A stretch of 40,233 bases of DNA from Achromobacter pulmonis (GTDB taxonomy: Bacteria; Pseudomonadota; Gammaproteobacteria; Burkholderiales; Burkholderiaceae_B), in NCBI RefSeq assembly GCF_002885955.2, contig NZ_POQS01000003.1, positions 357,478-397,710 on the forward strand. The letters run 5' to 3'. A model generated the notes under the pieces. That model ran no database searches. It worked only from the letters and a program-made list of their open reading frames with translations, and was not told where the DNA came from. This document shows, piece after piece, positions 32,632-40,233 of the stretch. The position numbers were made by a program, and so were the translations under genes. Positions within the stretch are counted from its first letter, which is position 1; each line of letters begins with the position of its first letter.

Positions 32632-33611
32632 ACGGACTGGGCCTCGCGGGCAATCGGCGCATAGCAGCGGTAGCTGCGCGGGCCTTCGGTGGTGACGGTG
32701 GGCGCTTGCTCGGTGCAGCGCGTGACGGCGCTGGTGCAGCGCGGACGGAACGGACAGCCCGAGGGGCGGCCGGCCAGGCTGGGGGCCATGCCGTCGATCT
32801 GGTGCAGGCGCGCGCCGGGCCGGGTGGCGCCGGGCATGGAGTCGAGCAGGCCCTTGGTATAGGGGTGGCGCGGGGCGTCCAGCACCTGCTCGACCGGGCC
32901 GCTTTCGACGATGCGGCCGGCATACATCACGGCCACGCGGTCGGCCAGCTCGGCCACCACGCCCAGGTCGTGGGTGATCCAGATCAGCGCCGTGTCGTGC
33001 TCGCGGCAGATCTCCTGCATGCGGTAGAGGATCTGGCCCTGGATGGTGACGTCCAGCGCCGTGGTTGGCTCGTCGCAGATGATCAGGTCGGGCTTGTTCA
33101 GCATCGCGATGGCGATCGCCACGCGCTGGCGCATGCCGCCCGAGAATTCGTGCGGATAGCTCTTCAGGCGCTTTTCCGGCGAGGGGATGCCCACCATCGC
33201 CAGCGCCTCGCGGCAGCGCTCCTCGGCCTCGGCGCGCGAGACGTTCTCGTGCGTGAGGATGGCCTCCATCATCTGCTCGCCGATGCGCAGCACCGGGTTG
33301 AGCGTCATCAGCGGGTCCTGGAAGATCATGGCGATGCGGTTGCCGCGCAACTGGCGCATCTGTTCTTCGGAGAGCTTGCGCAGGTCGGTGCCCTTGAATT
33401 TCACTTCGCCGTCCACCACTTCGCCGGGCGGGTCGATCAGGCCCAGCAGCGAAAAACCGGTGACGGATTTGCCGGAGCCGGACTCGCCGACCAGGCCGAC
33501 GATCTCGCCGCGGCGCACGGTCAGGTCGACGCCGTCGACCGCCAGCCAGGCGCCGGCCTCGGTATGGAATGCGGTGCGCAGGCCGCGCACCTCCAGTAGG
33601 GTTTCGCTCAT
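32628..33611 (-). CDS. Dipeptide/oligopeptide ABC transporter ATPase, DppD/OppD type
   Basis: A 327-residue ABC ATPase with Walker A GESGSGKS (residues 42-49), signature [15 protein letters not shown], Walker [13 protein letters not shown] and ITHDLG. The C-terminal cysteine set ([13 protein letters not shown]) again fits the oligopeptide-type 4Fe-4S extension. I start at ATG 33611 ([11 protein letters not shown]); eight more in-frame codons upstream exist but lie in the hairpin-rich gap and lack a good ribosome site. It is the first of the two ATPases in the operon. Confidence 0.93.
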   Translation of the reverse strand: MSETLLEVRGLRTAFHTEAGAWLAVDGVDLTVRRGEIVGLVGESGSGKSVTGFSLLGLIDPPGEVVDGEVKFKGTDLRKLSEEQMRQLRGNRIAMIFQDPLMTLNPVLRIGEQMMEAILTHENVSRAEAEERCREALAMVGIPSPEKRLKSYPHEFSGGMRQRVAIAIAMLNKPDLIICDEPTTALDVTIQGQILYRMQEICREHDTALIWITHDLGVVAELADRVAVMYAGRIVESGPVEQVLDAPRHPYTKGLLDSMPGATRPGARLHQIDGMAPSLAGRPSGCPFRPRCTSAVTRCTEQAPTVTTEGPRSYRCYAPIAREAQSV

Positions 33612-33651
33612 TTCAGATTTCCATTGCGCGGGCATTGCCCAGCGGGGCCGC

Positions 33652-33711
33652 GCGGAGCCGGCTTTGCCGGTCCGCAGCGGCGCCCCCTTGAGGGGGAAGC
33701 GCGCAGCGCTT
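33652..33711. repeat. Three consecutive hairpins between dppC and dppD
   Basis: GCGGAGCCGGC (33652-33662) pairs with GCCGGTCCGC (33666-33675) with one bulge. CCCCCT (33683-33688) pairs with AGGGGG (33691-33696). AAGCGC (33697-33702) pairs with GCGCTT (33706-33711). The run CCCCCTTGAGGGGGAAGCGC looks like a known-style intergenic repeat of Bordetella relatives. It interrupts the operon between the permease and ATPase genes. Confidence 0.7.
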
Positions 33712-33725
33712 CGGGGGTGGGCGGT

Positions 33726-34646
33726 TCATGCTCGTCGCGGGTCCAGGGCTTCGCGCAGGCGGTCGCCCACGATGTTGATGGAAAGAATCAGCAGCAGCAG
33801 GGCGATGCCCGGGAACAGGCTGATCCAGTAGTCGCCCGACAGCAGGTACTGGAAGCCGTTGGAGATCAACAGGCCCAGCGAGGGTTCGGTGATCGGCACG
33901 CCCACGCCCAGGAACGACAGCGTCGCTTCCAGCGCGATGGCGGTGGCGATCTGGATGGTGGCGAACACCATCACGGGGCCCAGGCAGTTGGGCAGCAGAT
34001 GGAACAGCATGATGCGCCAGGCCGGAAAGCCCAGGTTGGCGGCCGCTTCCACGTATTCCTTGCGGCGTTCCTGCAGCGCGCGGCCGCGCATGATGCGCGC
34101 GTAGTGGCCCCACTGCACCAGCACCAGGGCGAGGATCACCTTGTCCACCCCGCGCCCCAGCACCACCAGCAGCACCAGCGCCACCAGGATGGTGGGAAAG
34201 CCCAGGATGAAGTCCACGATGCGCATCAGCACGGTGTCGACCAGGCCGCCGATGTAGGCGGCCACCAGGCCGACCGCGCCGCCGACCGCGGTGGCCAGCA
34301 CCACGGCGGACAGGCCCACCATCAGGCTGATGCGCAGGCCATACAGGATGGCGCTGAGCATGTCGCGGCCCTGGTCGTCGGTGCCGAGCCAGGCGATGCT
34401 GCCGTCCATCAGCGCCTGGCGCGGCGCCAGGCGGCCGTCCATGAGCGACAGGTTGGCCAGGTCGTAAGGGTTCTGCGGCGCGAAGTAGGGCGCGAAGACC
34501 ACCAGGACGATCAGGATGGCCAGCGCGATGACGGAGCCGCGCACCGTCGGGCGCGCGTGCAGTTTCTTGAGGATGGCGGCGCGCCGGGGCGTCTCGGCCA
34601 GGGGCTGGACGGTGCGGGTGCGGCCGGGATTGGGAATTTGAGCCAT
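33726..34646 (-). CDS. Peptide ABC transporter permease, DppC/OppC type
   Basis: A 306-residue inner-membrane protein. A cytoplasmic N-terminal stretch of about 35 residues is followed by a first membrane helix (about 37-52, VIALAILIVLVVFAPY), a periplasmic loop with HLGTDDQGRD-like sequence (WLGTDDQGRDMLSAILYG), then five more helices. The EAA-type coupling loop is EYVEAAANLGFPAWRIMLFHLLPN. The TLSFLGVGV segment is typical of DppC/OppC. ATG 34646 is six bases after the dppB stop. Confidence 0.94.
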   Translation of the reverse strand: MAQIPNPGRTRTVQPLAETPRRAAILKKLHARPTVRGSVIALAILIVLVVFAPYFAPQNPYDLANLSLMDGRLAPRQALMDGSIAWLGTDDQGRDMLSAILYGLRISLMVGLSAVVLATAVGGAVGLVAAYIGGLVDTVLMRIVDFILGFPTILVALVLLVVLGRGVDKVILALVLVQWGHYARIMRGRALQERRKEYVEAAANLGFPAWRIMLFHLLPNCLGPVMVFATIQIATAIALEATLSFLGVGVPITEPSLGLLISNGFQYLLSGDYWISLFPGIALLLLILSINIVGDRLREALDPRRA

Positions 34647-34652
34647 GGCGGA

Positions 34653-35630
34653 TTATTGAGCGGGAGTCACGAGCTGCACGCGCGGGTCGAGCGTGGCGTA
34701 CAGGATGTCCACAACCAGGTTGATGATCACGAAGATCAGGGTGACCAGCATCACGTAGGCCACCACGACCGGGCGGTCGAGCTGGTAGACGCTGTCGATG
34801 AGCAGCTTGCCCATGCCCGGCCATGCGAACACGGTCTCGGTGATGGTGGAGTAGGCGATGAGGGTGCCGAACTCCATGCCGATCACGGTGACCACGGGGA
34901 TCAGGATGTTGCGCAGGATGTGGCGGCGCACGATGCGGCCGGGCTTGACGCCCTTGGCGCGGGCGAACTTCACGTAGTCCTGGCTGCGCGCCTCGACCAC
35001 GCCGGAGGCCGTCAGGCGCAGCACCAGCGCGATGTTGGCCAGCGCCAGGTTGATGGCCGGCATGATCAGGTGCGACCAGCCGTCGGCGGTCAGGATCGAC
35101 AGCGGCACGCCCAGCACGCTGACCGTGTCGCCGCGGCCCGTGGCCGGCAGCCAGCCCAGCCACACCGCGAACAGCAGGATCAGCATCATGCCCTGCCAGA
35201 AGTTGGGCAGCGAAAAGCCCAGCACCGACGAGGCCATGATGCCGCGGCCCAGCGGCTGGTCGCGGTACAGGCCCGCGACCAGGCCCAGCGGAATGCCGAA
35301 CACGCAGGTCAGCAGGATGGCCACGACCACCAGTTCGAAGGTGGCAGGGATGCGCTGCACGATCAGCTCGATGGCGGGGATGCCGTGCACGAAGGACGTG
35401 CCCAGGTCGCCGTGCAGCGCGCGCCATAGAAAGCCCGTGTATTGCTGCCACACCGGCAGGTCCAGGCCGAGGCGGGCGATCATCGCCTCGCGCGCGGCCT
35501 GGCTGGCTTCGGGGCTGACCAGCAGCTCGATCGGATCGCCCACCGCGTAGACCGCGAAGAAGACCACGACCGACACGGCCAGCAGCACGAACAGACTCTG
35601 GATCAGTCTGCGTAGGATGAAGAGGGCCAC
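34653..35630 (-). CDS. Peptide ABC transporter permease, DppB/OppB type
   Basis: A 325-residue inner-membrane protein with the DppB N-terminus ALFILRRLIQSLFVLLAVSVVVF, about six membrane helices, and the coupling loop DYVKFARAKGVKPGRIVRRHILRN. The C-terminus DPRVQL is typical. The start is GTG at 35630; no better ATG precedes the first helix. With DppC it forms the translocation pore. It lies 42 bp after the binding-protein gene. Confidence 0.93.
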   Translation of the reverse strand: MALFILRRLIQSLFVLLAVSVVVFFAVYAVGDPIELLVSPEASQAAREAMIARLGLDLPVWQQYTGFLWRALHGDLGTSFVHGIPAIELIVQRIPATFELVVVAILLTCVFGIPLGLVAGLYRDQPLGRGIMASSVLGFSLPNFWQGMMLILLFAVWLGWLPATGRGDTVSVLGVPLSILTADGWSHLIMPAINLALANIALVLRLTASGVVEARSQDYVKFARAKGVKPGRIVRRHILRNILIPVVTVIGMEFGTLIAYSTITETVFAWPGMGKLLIDSVYQLDRPVVVAYVMLVTLIFVIINLVVDILYATLDPRVQLVTPAQ

Positions 35631-35672
35631 TTGATGATTTCCTTGGTGGGCTCGGGGTTGGGGGTGTAGACC

Positions 35673-37301
35673 TTATTTGTTGGCGGGCCTGGCCGACATG
35701 GCCAGCGTGTACTGGTCGGCCCGGCCTTCGTAGGTCAGGCCCTTGCGGAACGCCCAGATGCTGCTTTCGAAATGCAGGGGGATGCTGGGCAGGTCGGCCA
35801 GCGCCAGGGTCAGCGACTGCTGCAGCAGTTTTTCGCGCACGGCCGGGTCCACGGTGACCAGGGCGCGCTTGAACACGCCGTCGAACTCGGGGTTGTCATA
35901 GCCGCCGTAGTTGCTGGTGCCCAGGCCGTGTTCCTTGTCGTACTTGCTGACCCAGTACTGCAGGAAGGACGAGGCTTCGCCGGTTTCGGACGACCAGCCG
36001 CCCATGGCGAAGCTGAACTCGCGCTTGGCGCGCTTGGGGAAGTAGACCGAGCGCGTCATGGTGTCCACGGTGGTCTTGATGCCCACGCGCGACAGGTATT
36101 GCGCCACCGCCTGCGTGACCTGCGCGTCGTTGATGTAGCGGTCGTTGGTGGACGAGACGGTCAGCTCGAAGCCGTCCGGGTAGCCGGCCTCGGCCAGCAG
36201 CTTCCTGGCGGCGGCCGGGTCGTACTTGAGCTCGGGCGGATTGGGCAGCGTGCCGAACATGCCGTCGGGCAGGAACTGGTTGGCCGGCGTGGCGGCGCCG
36301 TCCATGATGCGGGCGGCGATGGTCTTACGGTCGATGGCCAGCGAAATCGCGCGGCGCACGCGCACGTCCTGCAGGGGATTCTTGCCGTTGGCGGCCTTGA
36401 CCAGCGGACTGGGATCGCGGCCCACGTCGGGCTGGAAGTACACCACGCGCACCGAGGGGGTGATGACGTGGCCGAAGCCCGGGGTCTCGGAGATGCGCTT
36501 CACGTCGCGCGCGGCGGGGTTTTCGATCAGGTCGAAGTCGCCCGCCAGCAGGCCGGTCAGGCGCGGGCCGGCGGCCGGCACCGGCACCAGCTTCACGTCC
36601 TTCCATGCCGGCTTGTCGCCCCAGTAGGCGTCGTTGCGCGTCAGCTCGATGCCGGTGCCCTTGACGTAGCTTTTCAGGGTGTACGGCCCGGTGCCGATCA
36701 CCGAGCGGCCGGTATTGAAGTCGGCCACGGTGGGCCAGGCGCCGGTGACGCCGCACTTGTTCTTCAGGTCGAAGCTGATGGGGCCGTGTTCGGCGATGCC
36801 GTTCCACAGCATGCCCATGCGGGTCAGGTCGTTGGGCAGCAGCGGATAGGGCTGGCGCGTCCTGATCACCAGGGTATTGCCGTCGCGCACCTGCACGTCG
36901 GCGAACTTCTGCACGATGGACGGATACGAGCTGCTGATGGACTGCTCGTTGTTGACCACGCGGCAGAAGGTGAAGAGCACGTCCTGCGCCGTGAACGGCT
37001 GGCCGTTGGAGAACTTGACGCCCTCGCGCAGCGTGAATTCCCAGGTCGTGTCGTCCACCGGCTTCCAGGCCGTGGCCAGGCGCGGGATCAGGTTCATCTT
37101 GGCGTCCTGCCCCACCAGCGTCTCGAACATGTGCGAGGTCATCGCGTCGTTCGGCGTGGCCTGGTGATAGTGCGGGTCCATCGAGGTCGGCTCGGACGAA
37201 AGGCCGATCCTGAGGACGCCGGCGTCCTGGGCCAGCGCCGGCGCACAGGCGGCCAGCGTACAGGCGGCGATGAGGCTGCGGTAGTAGGTCTGGGCGGGCA
37301 T
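35673..37301 (-). CDS. Family 5 extracellular solute-binding protein (peptide ABC transporter)
   Basis: A 542-residue periplasmic binding protein. The signal peptide is MPAQTYYRSLIAACTLAACAPALAQ by position 1-25, here read as cleaved after ALA. LAAC at 16-19 also resembles a lipobox, so a lipoprotein is possible. The mature part starts VLRIGLSSEPTSMDPHYHQ, the usual opening of the DppA/OppA/GsiB family. SBP_bac_5 domain features include WEFTLREGVKFSNGQPFTAQDV. It should deliver peptides or peptide-like ligands to DppBCDF encoded directly downstream. Its last 217 residues align without gaps with the partial binding protein at the window edge, about 71% identical by hand count. The deacylase gene lies 58 bp upstream. 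Confidence 0.94.
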   Translation of the reverse strand: MPAQTYYRSLIAACTLAACAPALAQDAGVLRIGLSSEPTSMDPHYHQATPNDAMTSHMFETLVGQDAKMNLIPRLATAWKPVDDTTWEFTLREGVKFSNGQPFTAQDVLFTFCRVVNNEQSISSSYPSIVQKFADVQVRDGNTLVIRTRQPYPLLPNDLTRMGMLWNGIAEHGPISFDLKNKCGVTGAWPTVADFNTGRSVIGTGPYTLKSYVKGTGIELTRNDAYWGDKPAWKDVKLVPVPAAGPRLTGLLAGDFDLIENPAARDVKRISETPGFGHVITPSVRVVYFQPDVGRDPSPLVKAANGKNPLQDVRVRRAISLAIDRKTIAARIMDGAATPANQFLPDGMFGTLPNPPELKYDPAAARKLLAEAGYPDGFELTVSSTNDRYINDAQVTQAVAQYLSRVGIKTTVDTMTRSVYFPKRAKREFSFAMGGWSSETGEASSFLQYWVSKYDKEHGLGTSNYGGYDNPEFDGVFKRALVTVDPAVREKLLQQSLTLALADLPSIPLHFESSIWAFRKGLTYEGRADQYTLAMSARPANK

Positions 37302-37359
37302 GGTTTTTTTCCCCTTTGCTGTCTCGGATGTTATGTGGCGGCGCGGCGCGCCGGACGCG

Positions 37360-38331
37360 TCAGGCGATGGGCTGCGCCAGCCGCACCACGGTCACGCCGG
37401 GCCGCAGGTTGGCGGTCGAGGGCATGATCAGCACGCAATCGTCATAGGGCGTGACCACCGGCTCGCCTTCGGACCAGCCGATCAGCGTGCCGGCCTTGGC
37501 CAGCGTCTCCAGGCCCTTCCAGGGCTGGGCGAAGCGGAAATCCGCGCTCTTGGCGGCGATGGCGTGGGTGACGCGCAGCGCGCGCTGCGCCGGCGCGTCA
37601 GGGGCGAACCAGGAGGCGGGCAGGTCGCCGCGGTCCACGGCGCCGGCCGCCGCCAGGAAGCGCGCCATCTGGTCGACGGCCACGTCGCGCGCCTCGGGCG
37701 CGCCGTGAAAGCCGCATTCGATCAGCAGCGAGCGGGTGCCGTTCTCGCCAGCCGCACCGAAGCGGCCGTAGTCGCGCATGCGCACGCCGGCGGCGTGGCC
37801 GGCGTCGGCGATGATGGTGCCGGGATTGCCCAGTTCCAGCGCCAGGTCGATATTGCGCTGCTGCATGCCGGTCAGCTGCAGCGGCACGTCGGAATTGCTC
37901 ATCGAGTGGAAGTCCAGCAGCCAGTCGGCCCGCTCCACCCAGGGCCGCAGTTCGGCGGCGCGGCGCCGTTCCTGGCTGCTGGGCGTGTCGAGCTTGTCGC
38001 CGCTCCAGACCCGGTTCATGTCTTCGTCGACGAAGCGGGCGGGGGCATAGTTGGCGGGATCGAAGCGGTCGAAGGCCGCCAGGTTGCAGAACGCCAGCGT
38101 CAGCGAGCCGCGGCGCGGCCGCAGGCCGGCGGCCAGCGCCTCTTTCAGCGCCCAGGCGCCGCACAGTTCGTTGCCGTGGATCAGCGCGCTGAGCATCACG
38201 CGCCGGCCCGGCGCGCCCGAATCGAAATGCCAGACGCCCGGCGTGTCCGTGTTGCCCGACCGCTCTGCGGACAGGTCCGGACAGGCAAGTAGAAATGGGC
38301 GCGGAACAGACGCGGCGGCGGGCGTAGGCAT
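37360..38331 (-). CDS. AstE/aspartoacylase-family zinc deacylase
   Basis: A 323-residue protein of the succinylglutamate desuccinylase/aspartoacylase family (M14-like zinc amidohydrolases). The zinc pair is His52 and Glu55 in LIHGNELCG, the third ligand is His142 in DFHSMSN, VDEDMNRVW matches the family substrate loop, and a catalytic Glu lies in LLIECGFHG. These enzymes remove N-acyl groups (succinyl, acetyl) from amino acids. There is no signal peptide. It is the first gene of the transporter operon, 58 bp before the binding-protein gene, so the imported ligand is probably an N-acylated amino acid or a peptide yielding one. Start ATG 38331 has GGAGTCCCC upstream. Confidence 0.85.
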   Translation of the reverse strand: MPTPAAASVPRPFLLACPDLSAERSGNTDTPGVWHFDSGAPGRRVMLSALIHGNELCGAWALKEALAAGLRPRRGSLTLAFCNLAAFDRFDPANYAPARFVDEDMNRVWSGDKLDTPSSQERRRAAELRPWVERADWLLDFHSMSNSDVPLQLTGMQQRNIDLALELGNPGTIIADAGHAAGVRMRDYGRFGAAGENGTRSLLIECGFHGAPEARDVAVDQMARFLAAAGAVDRGDLPASWFAPDAPAQRALRVTHAIAAKSADFRFAQPWKGLETLAKAGTLIGWSEGEPVVTPYDDCVLIMPSTANLRPGVTVVRLAQPIA

Positions 38332-38352
38332 GGGGACTCCGATGAAGCGACG

Positions 38353-38358
38353 GGATTG
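38353..38358 (-). promoter_or_regulatory. Likely -10 box of the deacylase/transporter operon
   Basis: TACAAT on the minus strand, 22 bp before the deacylase ATG, with GTCAAC 17 bp further upstream as a weak -35. The rest of the 277-bp divergent gap to the LysR gene holds AT-rich patches at about 38450-38463 (TTTCCCTTATATAT) and 38529-38547, and the hairpin at 38550-38574. Confidence 0.45.
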
Positions 38359-38549
38359 TATAGGCGATGGCGCGGACGTTGACGGCTAGGCGCCGGAAAT
38401 GGCCGCGCGGCGCACGGTCAGGTGCGCTGGAATGGCTGCAAACACGGGTTTTCCCTTATATATGGGGCGCGTCATGGGCGCGCCGCCTTCGAGTATTGGC
38501 CGAATTCTAGGAGCTTGGCTGCTTTCTCTACAATTAGAAAATTTATCGT

Positions 38550-38574
38550 GAGCTTTGCGGAAAAGGCAAAGCTC
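38550..38574. promoter_or_regulatory. Perfect 9-bp inverted repeat before the LysR gene
   Basis: GAGCTTTGC (38550-38558) and GCAAAGCTC (38566-38574) flank a 7-base centre GGAAAAG. It is 35 bp before the LysR GTG and just after an AT-rich stretch (CAATTAGAAAATTTATC) suited to a promoter. It could be an operator or an mRNA leader hairpin. Confidence 0.55.
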
Positions 38575-38608
38575 GCTCAACCATGCCCCGTGGGCCTGGA
38601 GGTCGGAC

Positions 38609-39520
38609 GTGCACGGCATCGCCTTGAAGTACTTTCTGGAGGTCGCCCGGGCGGGCAGCCTGAGCGGCGCTTCCGAGCGCCTGCACGTGGCGGTGTCGGC
38701 CATCAGCCGGCAGATCGCCAAGCTGGAGGAGGAGGCGGGGGCGCCGCTGTTCGAGCGCGCGGCCCGCGGCATGGTGCTGAGCGAGGCGGGGCGACTGCTG
38801 CTGGCGCACGCGCGGCGCACCATGCTGGAAGCCGATTCGGTGCTGCAGGAGATCGCCGCGCTCAAGGGCGTGGCGCGCAACGAGATCCGCGTGGCCTCGG
38901 TCGAGGGCGTGGCGCGCATTTTCCTGCCCTCGGTGATGGCGCGGTTTCGCCGCGACTGGCCGGACATCCGCTTCGACCTGCACGTGGGCTCGCCCGCCGA
39001 GGTCAGCCGCCGGGTGGTCGAAGGCAGCGCCGAGCTGGGCATGGCCTTCATCGCCGAGCGCATCGGCGGGGTCAGCGCGCGCTACTCGCGGCGCGCGCCG
39101 GTGCACGCGGTCATGGCGGCCGACCATCCCCTGGCCGGCCGCGCCAGCGTCAGCCTGCAGGACCTCAGCAAATACCCGCTGGCGCTGACCGGGCCGGGCA
39201 CCACCACCCGCCAGCTGTTCGAAATGGGCTGCGCGCTGGAGTCGGTGCAGCTGGAGCCGGCGCTGACCTGCAATGATTCTTCGCCGCTGCACGGCTTCGT
39301 GTTCGGCTCCGACGCCATCATGCTCAGCGGCTATATCTCGGTGGCCTGGAGCCTGCGGCGCGACGAATTGATCGCCGTGCCGATCTCCAACGCCGAACTG
39401 CAGTCGCGCACCCTGCAGATCCAGGTCATGCCGGGCCGGGTGCTGCCGCCGGCGGCCGAGGCCTTCGTGGCGCTGCTGTCGCAGGAACTGGACCGCGCGC
39501 TGCAAGGCAGCGCGGCCTAG
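38609..39520 (+). CDS. LysR-family regulator divergent from the peptide transporter operon
   Basis: A 303-residue regulator. The winged helix-turn-helix spans about residues 3-62 (LKYFLEVARAGSLSGASERL then VSAISRQIAKLEEEAG). The effector domain follows from about 85 (NEIRVASVEGVARIFLPS). The start is GTG 38609, strongly supported by GGAGG at 38598-38602; the frame is open upstream, but that sequence lies in the hairpin region. Its position, divergent from the deacylase-dppABCDF operon and beside a second binding-protein gene, makes it the likely regulator of both. The effector is unknown. Confidence 0.88.
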   Translation: MHGIALKYFLEVARAGSLSGASERLHVAVSAISRQIAKLEEEAGAPLFERAARGMVLSEAGRLLLAHARRTMLEADSVLQEIAALKGVARNEIRVASVEGVARIFLPSVMARFRRDWPDIRFDLHVGSPAEVSRRVVEGSAELGMAFIAERIGGVSARYSRRAPVHAVMAADHPLAGRASVSLQDLSKYPLALTGPGTTTRQLFEMGCALESVQLEPALTCNDSSPLHGFVFGSDAIMLSGYISVAWSLRRDELIAVPISNAELQSRTLQIQVMPGRVLPPAAEAFVALLSQELDRALQGSAA

Positions 39521-39525
39521 CCAAT

Positions 39526-39556
39526 AAAAAACGGCTGCCCGCGGGCAGCCGTTTTC
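39526..39556. terminator. Bidirectional terminator between LysR and the second binding-protein gene
   Basis: AAAACGGCTGCCC (39528-39540) and GGGCAGCCGTTTT (39543-39555) form a perfect 13-bp inverted repeat separated by GC, with A and T tracts outside. It lies between two convergent stops and can serve both. Confidence 0.92.
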
Positions 39557-39574
39557 AGGTTCGGACGGACCCGA

Positions 39575-40233
39575 TTACTTCTTGTCGGGCGTGACCGAGG
39601 TGGCCAGCGTGTATTGGTCGCGGCGGCCTTCGTAGGTGATGCCCTTGCGGAAGGCCCAGATGCTGCTTTCGAAGTGCAGCGGGATCAGCGGCACGTTGTC
39701 CAGCGCGATCTGGGTGGACTGCTGCAGCAGCTGCTCGCGCTTGGGCGCGTCCACCGTCACGATGGCCTGCTTGTAGACCTTGTCGAACTCGGCGTTGCTG
39801 AAGCCGCCGTAGTTGCTGGTGCCCAGGCTCTTGGGCGAATCCAGCGAGGCCACCCACAGCTGGAACAGCGCCGAGGCCTCACCCGTTTCCGCCGGCCAGC
39901 CGCCCATCGAGAAGCTGAACTCGCGCTTGGCGCGCTTGGGGAAATAGATGGAAGCCGTCATGGCGTCCACGTTGGTCTTGATGCCGACGCGGGCCAGGTA
40001 CTGGGCCACGGCCTGCGCCACCTGGCCGTCGTTGACGTAGCGGTCGTTGGTCGAGGACAGGGTCAGCTCGAAGCCGTTGGGGTAGCCGGCCTCGGCCAGC
40101 AGCTTCTTCGCGCCCTCGGGGTCGTACTTGATTTCCGGGGCCTTGGGCAGGGCGCCGAACATGCCGTCGGGCATGTACTGGTAGGCCGGGGTGGCCATGC
40201 CGTCCATGATGCGGGCGGTGATGGCCTTGCGGT
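39575..40233 (-). CDS. Second family 5 solute-binding protein, C-terminal part (5' end outside window)
   Basis: The frame is open to the window edge, so at least 219 C-terminal residues are visible and the signal peptide is not. It shares long blocks with the binding protein at 35673-37301: STNDRY, VGIKT, YFPKRAKREFSF, LGTSNYGG and IPLHFESSIWAFRKG. By hand, about 155 of 217 aligned residues are identical with no gap. This points to gene duplication. Differences cluster in one stretch (YWVSKYDKEHG against LWVASLDSPKS). It probably feeds the same or a sister permease with a different ligand. It ends at the bidirectional terminator. Confidence 0.93.
   Translation of the reverse strand, partial: RKAITARIMDGMATPAYQYMPDGMFGALPKAPEIKYDPEGAKKLLAEAGYPNGFELTLSSTNDRYVNDGQVAQAVAQYLARVGIKTNVDAMTASIYFPKRAKREFSFSMGGWPAETGEASALFQLWVASLDSPKSLGTSNYGGFSNAEFDKVYKQAIVTVDAPKREQLLQQSTQIALDNVPLIPLHFESSIWAFRKGITYEGRRDQYTLATSVTPDKK

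Noticed and set aside
39575..40233. The second binding-protein gene as a pseudogene fragment
   Set aside because: The frame is open to the window edge, the C-terminus is complete, and it is conserved with its paralogue, so it is cut by the window and not broken.

Overview
The window is about 40 kb of high-GC, gene-dense DNA with strongly G/C-biased third codon positions. The atp gene order (I-B-E-F-H-A-G-D-C), the family types and the protein sequences point to a betaproteobacterium of the Alcaligenaceae, most likely a classical Bordetella. That is recognition, not a database result. I see no rRNA, tRNA, insertion sequence, phage or CRISPR array.

Left part (1-11 kb): housekeeping genes. These are the 3' end of a lytic transglycosylase gene (mltA), a UbiH/COQ6-type FAD hydroxylase whose start overlaps it, dsbC, and a D-2-hydroxyacid dehydrogenase. 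Next come a 188-bp imperfect palindromic repeat, a folB-ttcA pair on the minus strand, a thioredoxin-reductase-like flavoprotein without the redox CxxC, an enol-lactonase-like hydrolase divergent from a LysR regulator, an M61 aminopeptidase, and an enoyl-CoA hydratase that ends at a perfect terminator hairpin.

Middle part (11-28 kb): a secreted DUF1254/DUF1214 protein, then the complete F1Fo ATP synthase operon. Its leader carries three 17-bp-spaced repeats, and strong RNA hairpins flank atpE, which also has a U-rich translation-enhancer-like leader. After the atp terminator and a second copy of the palindromic repeat come an unusual NtrC-like regulator without an AAA+ domain, hemE, an AT-rich hemE-priA gap with two consensus DnaA boxes and one near-consensus box, priA, rep, and a class II glutamine amidotransferase.

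Right part (28.5-40.2 kb): a minus-strand cluster that looks like one functional unit for importing and trimming peptides or N-acylated amino acids. In transcription order it holds an AstE/aspartoacylase-like zinc deacylase, a family 5 solute-binding protein, permeases DppB and DppC, ATPases DppD and DppF, an alpha/beta hydrolase, an M20 metallopeptidase, and a tetrahydrodipicolinate N-succinyltransferase of the long actinobacterial type (with its own likely promoter). A divergent LysR gene lies at the head of the cluster. Beyond it, convergent, is the 3' part of a second binding-protein gene about 71% identical in protein sequence to the first.

The parts I would look at first are the deacylase/transporter/hydrolase/DapD cluster with its duplicated binding protein, the DnaA-box group next to hemE and priA, the AAA-less NtrC-like regulator, and the long palindromic repeats.
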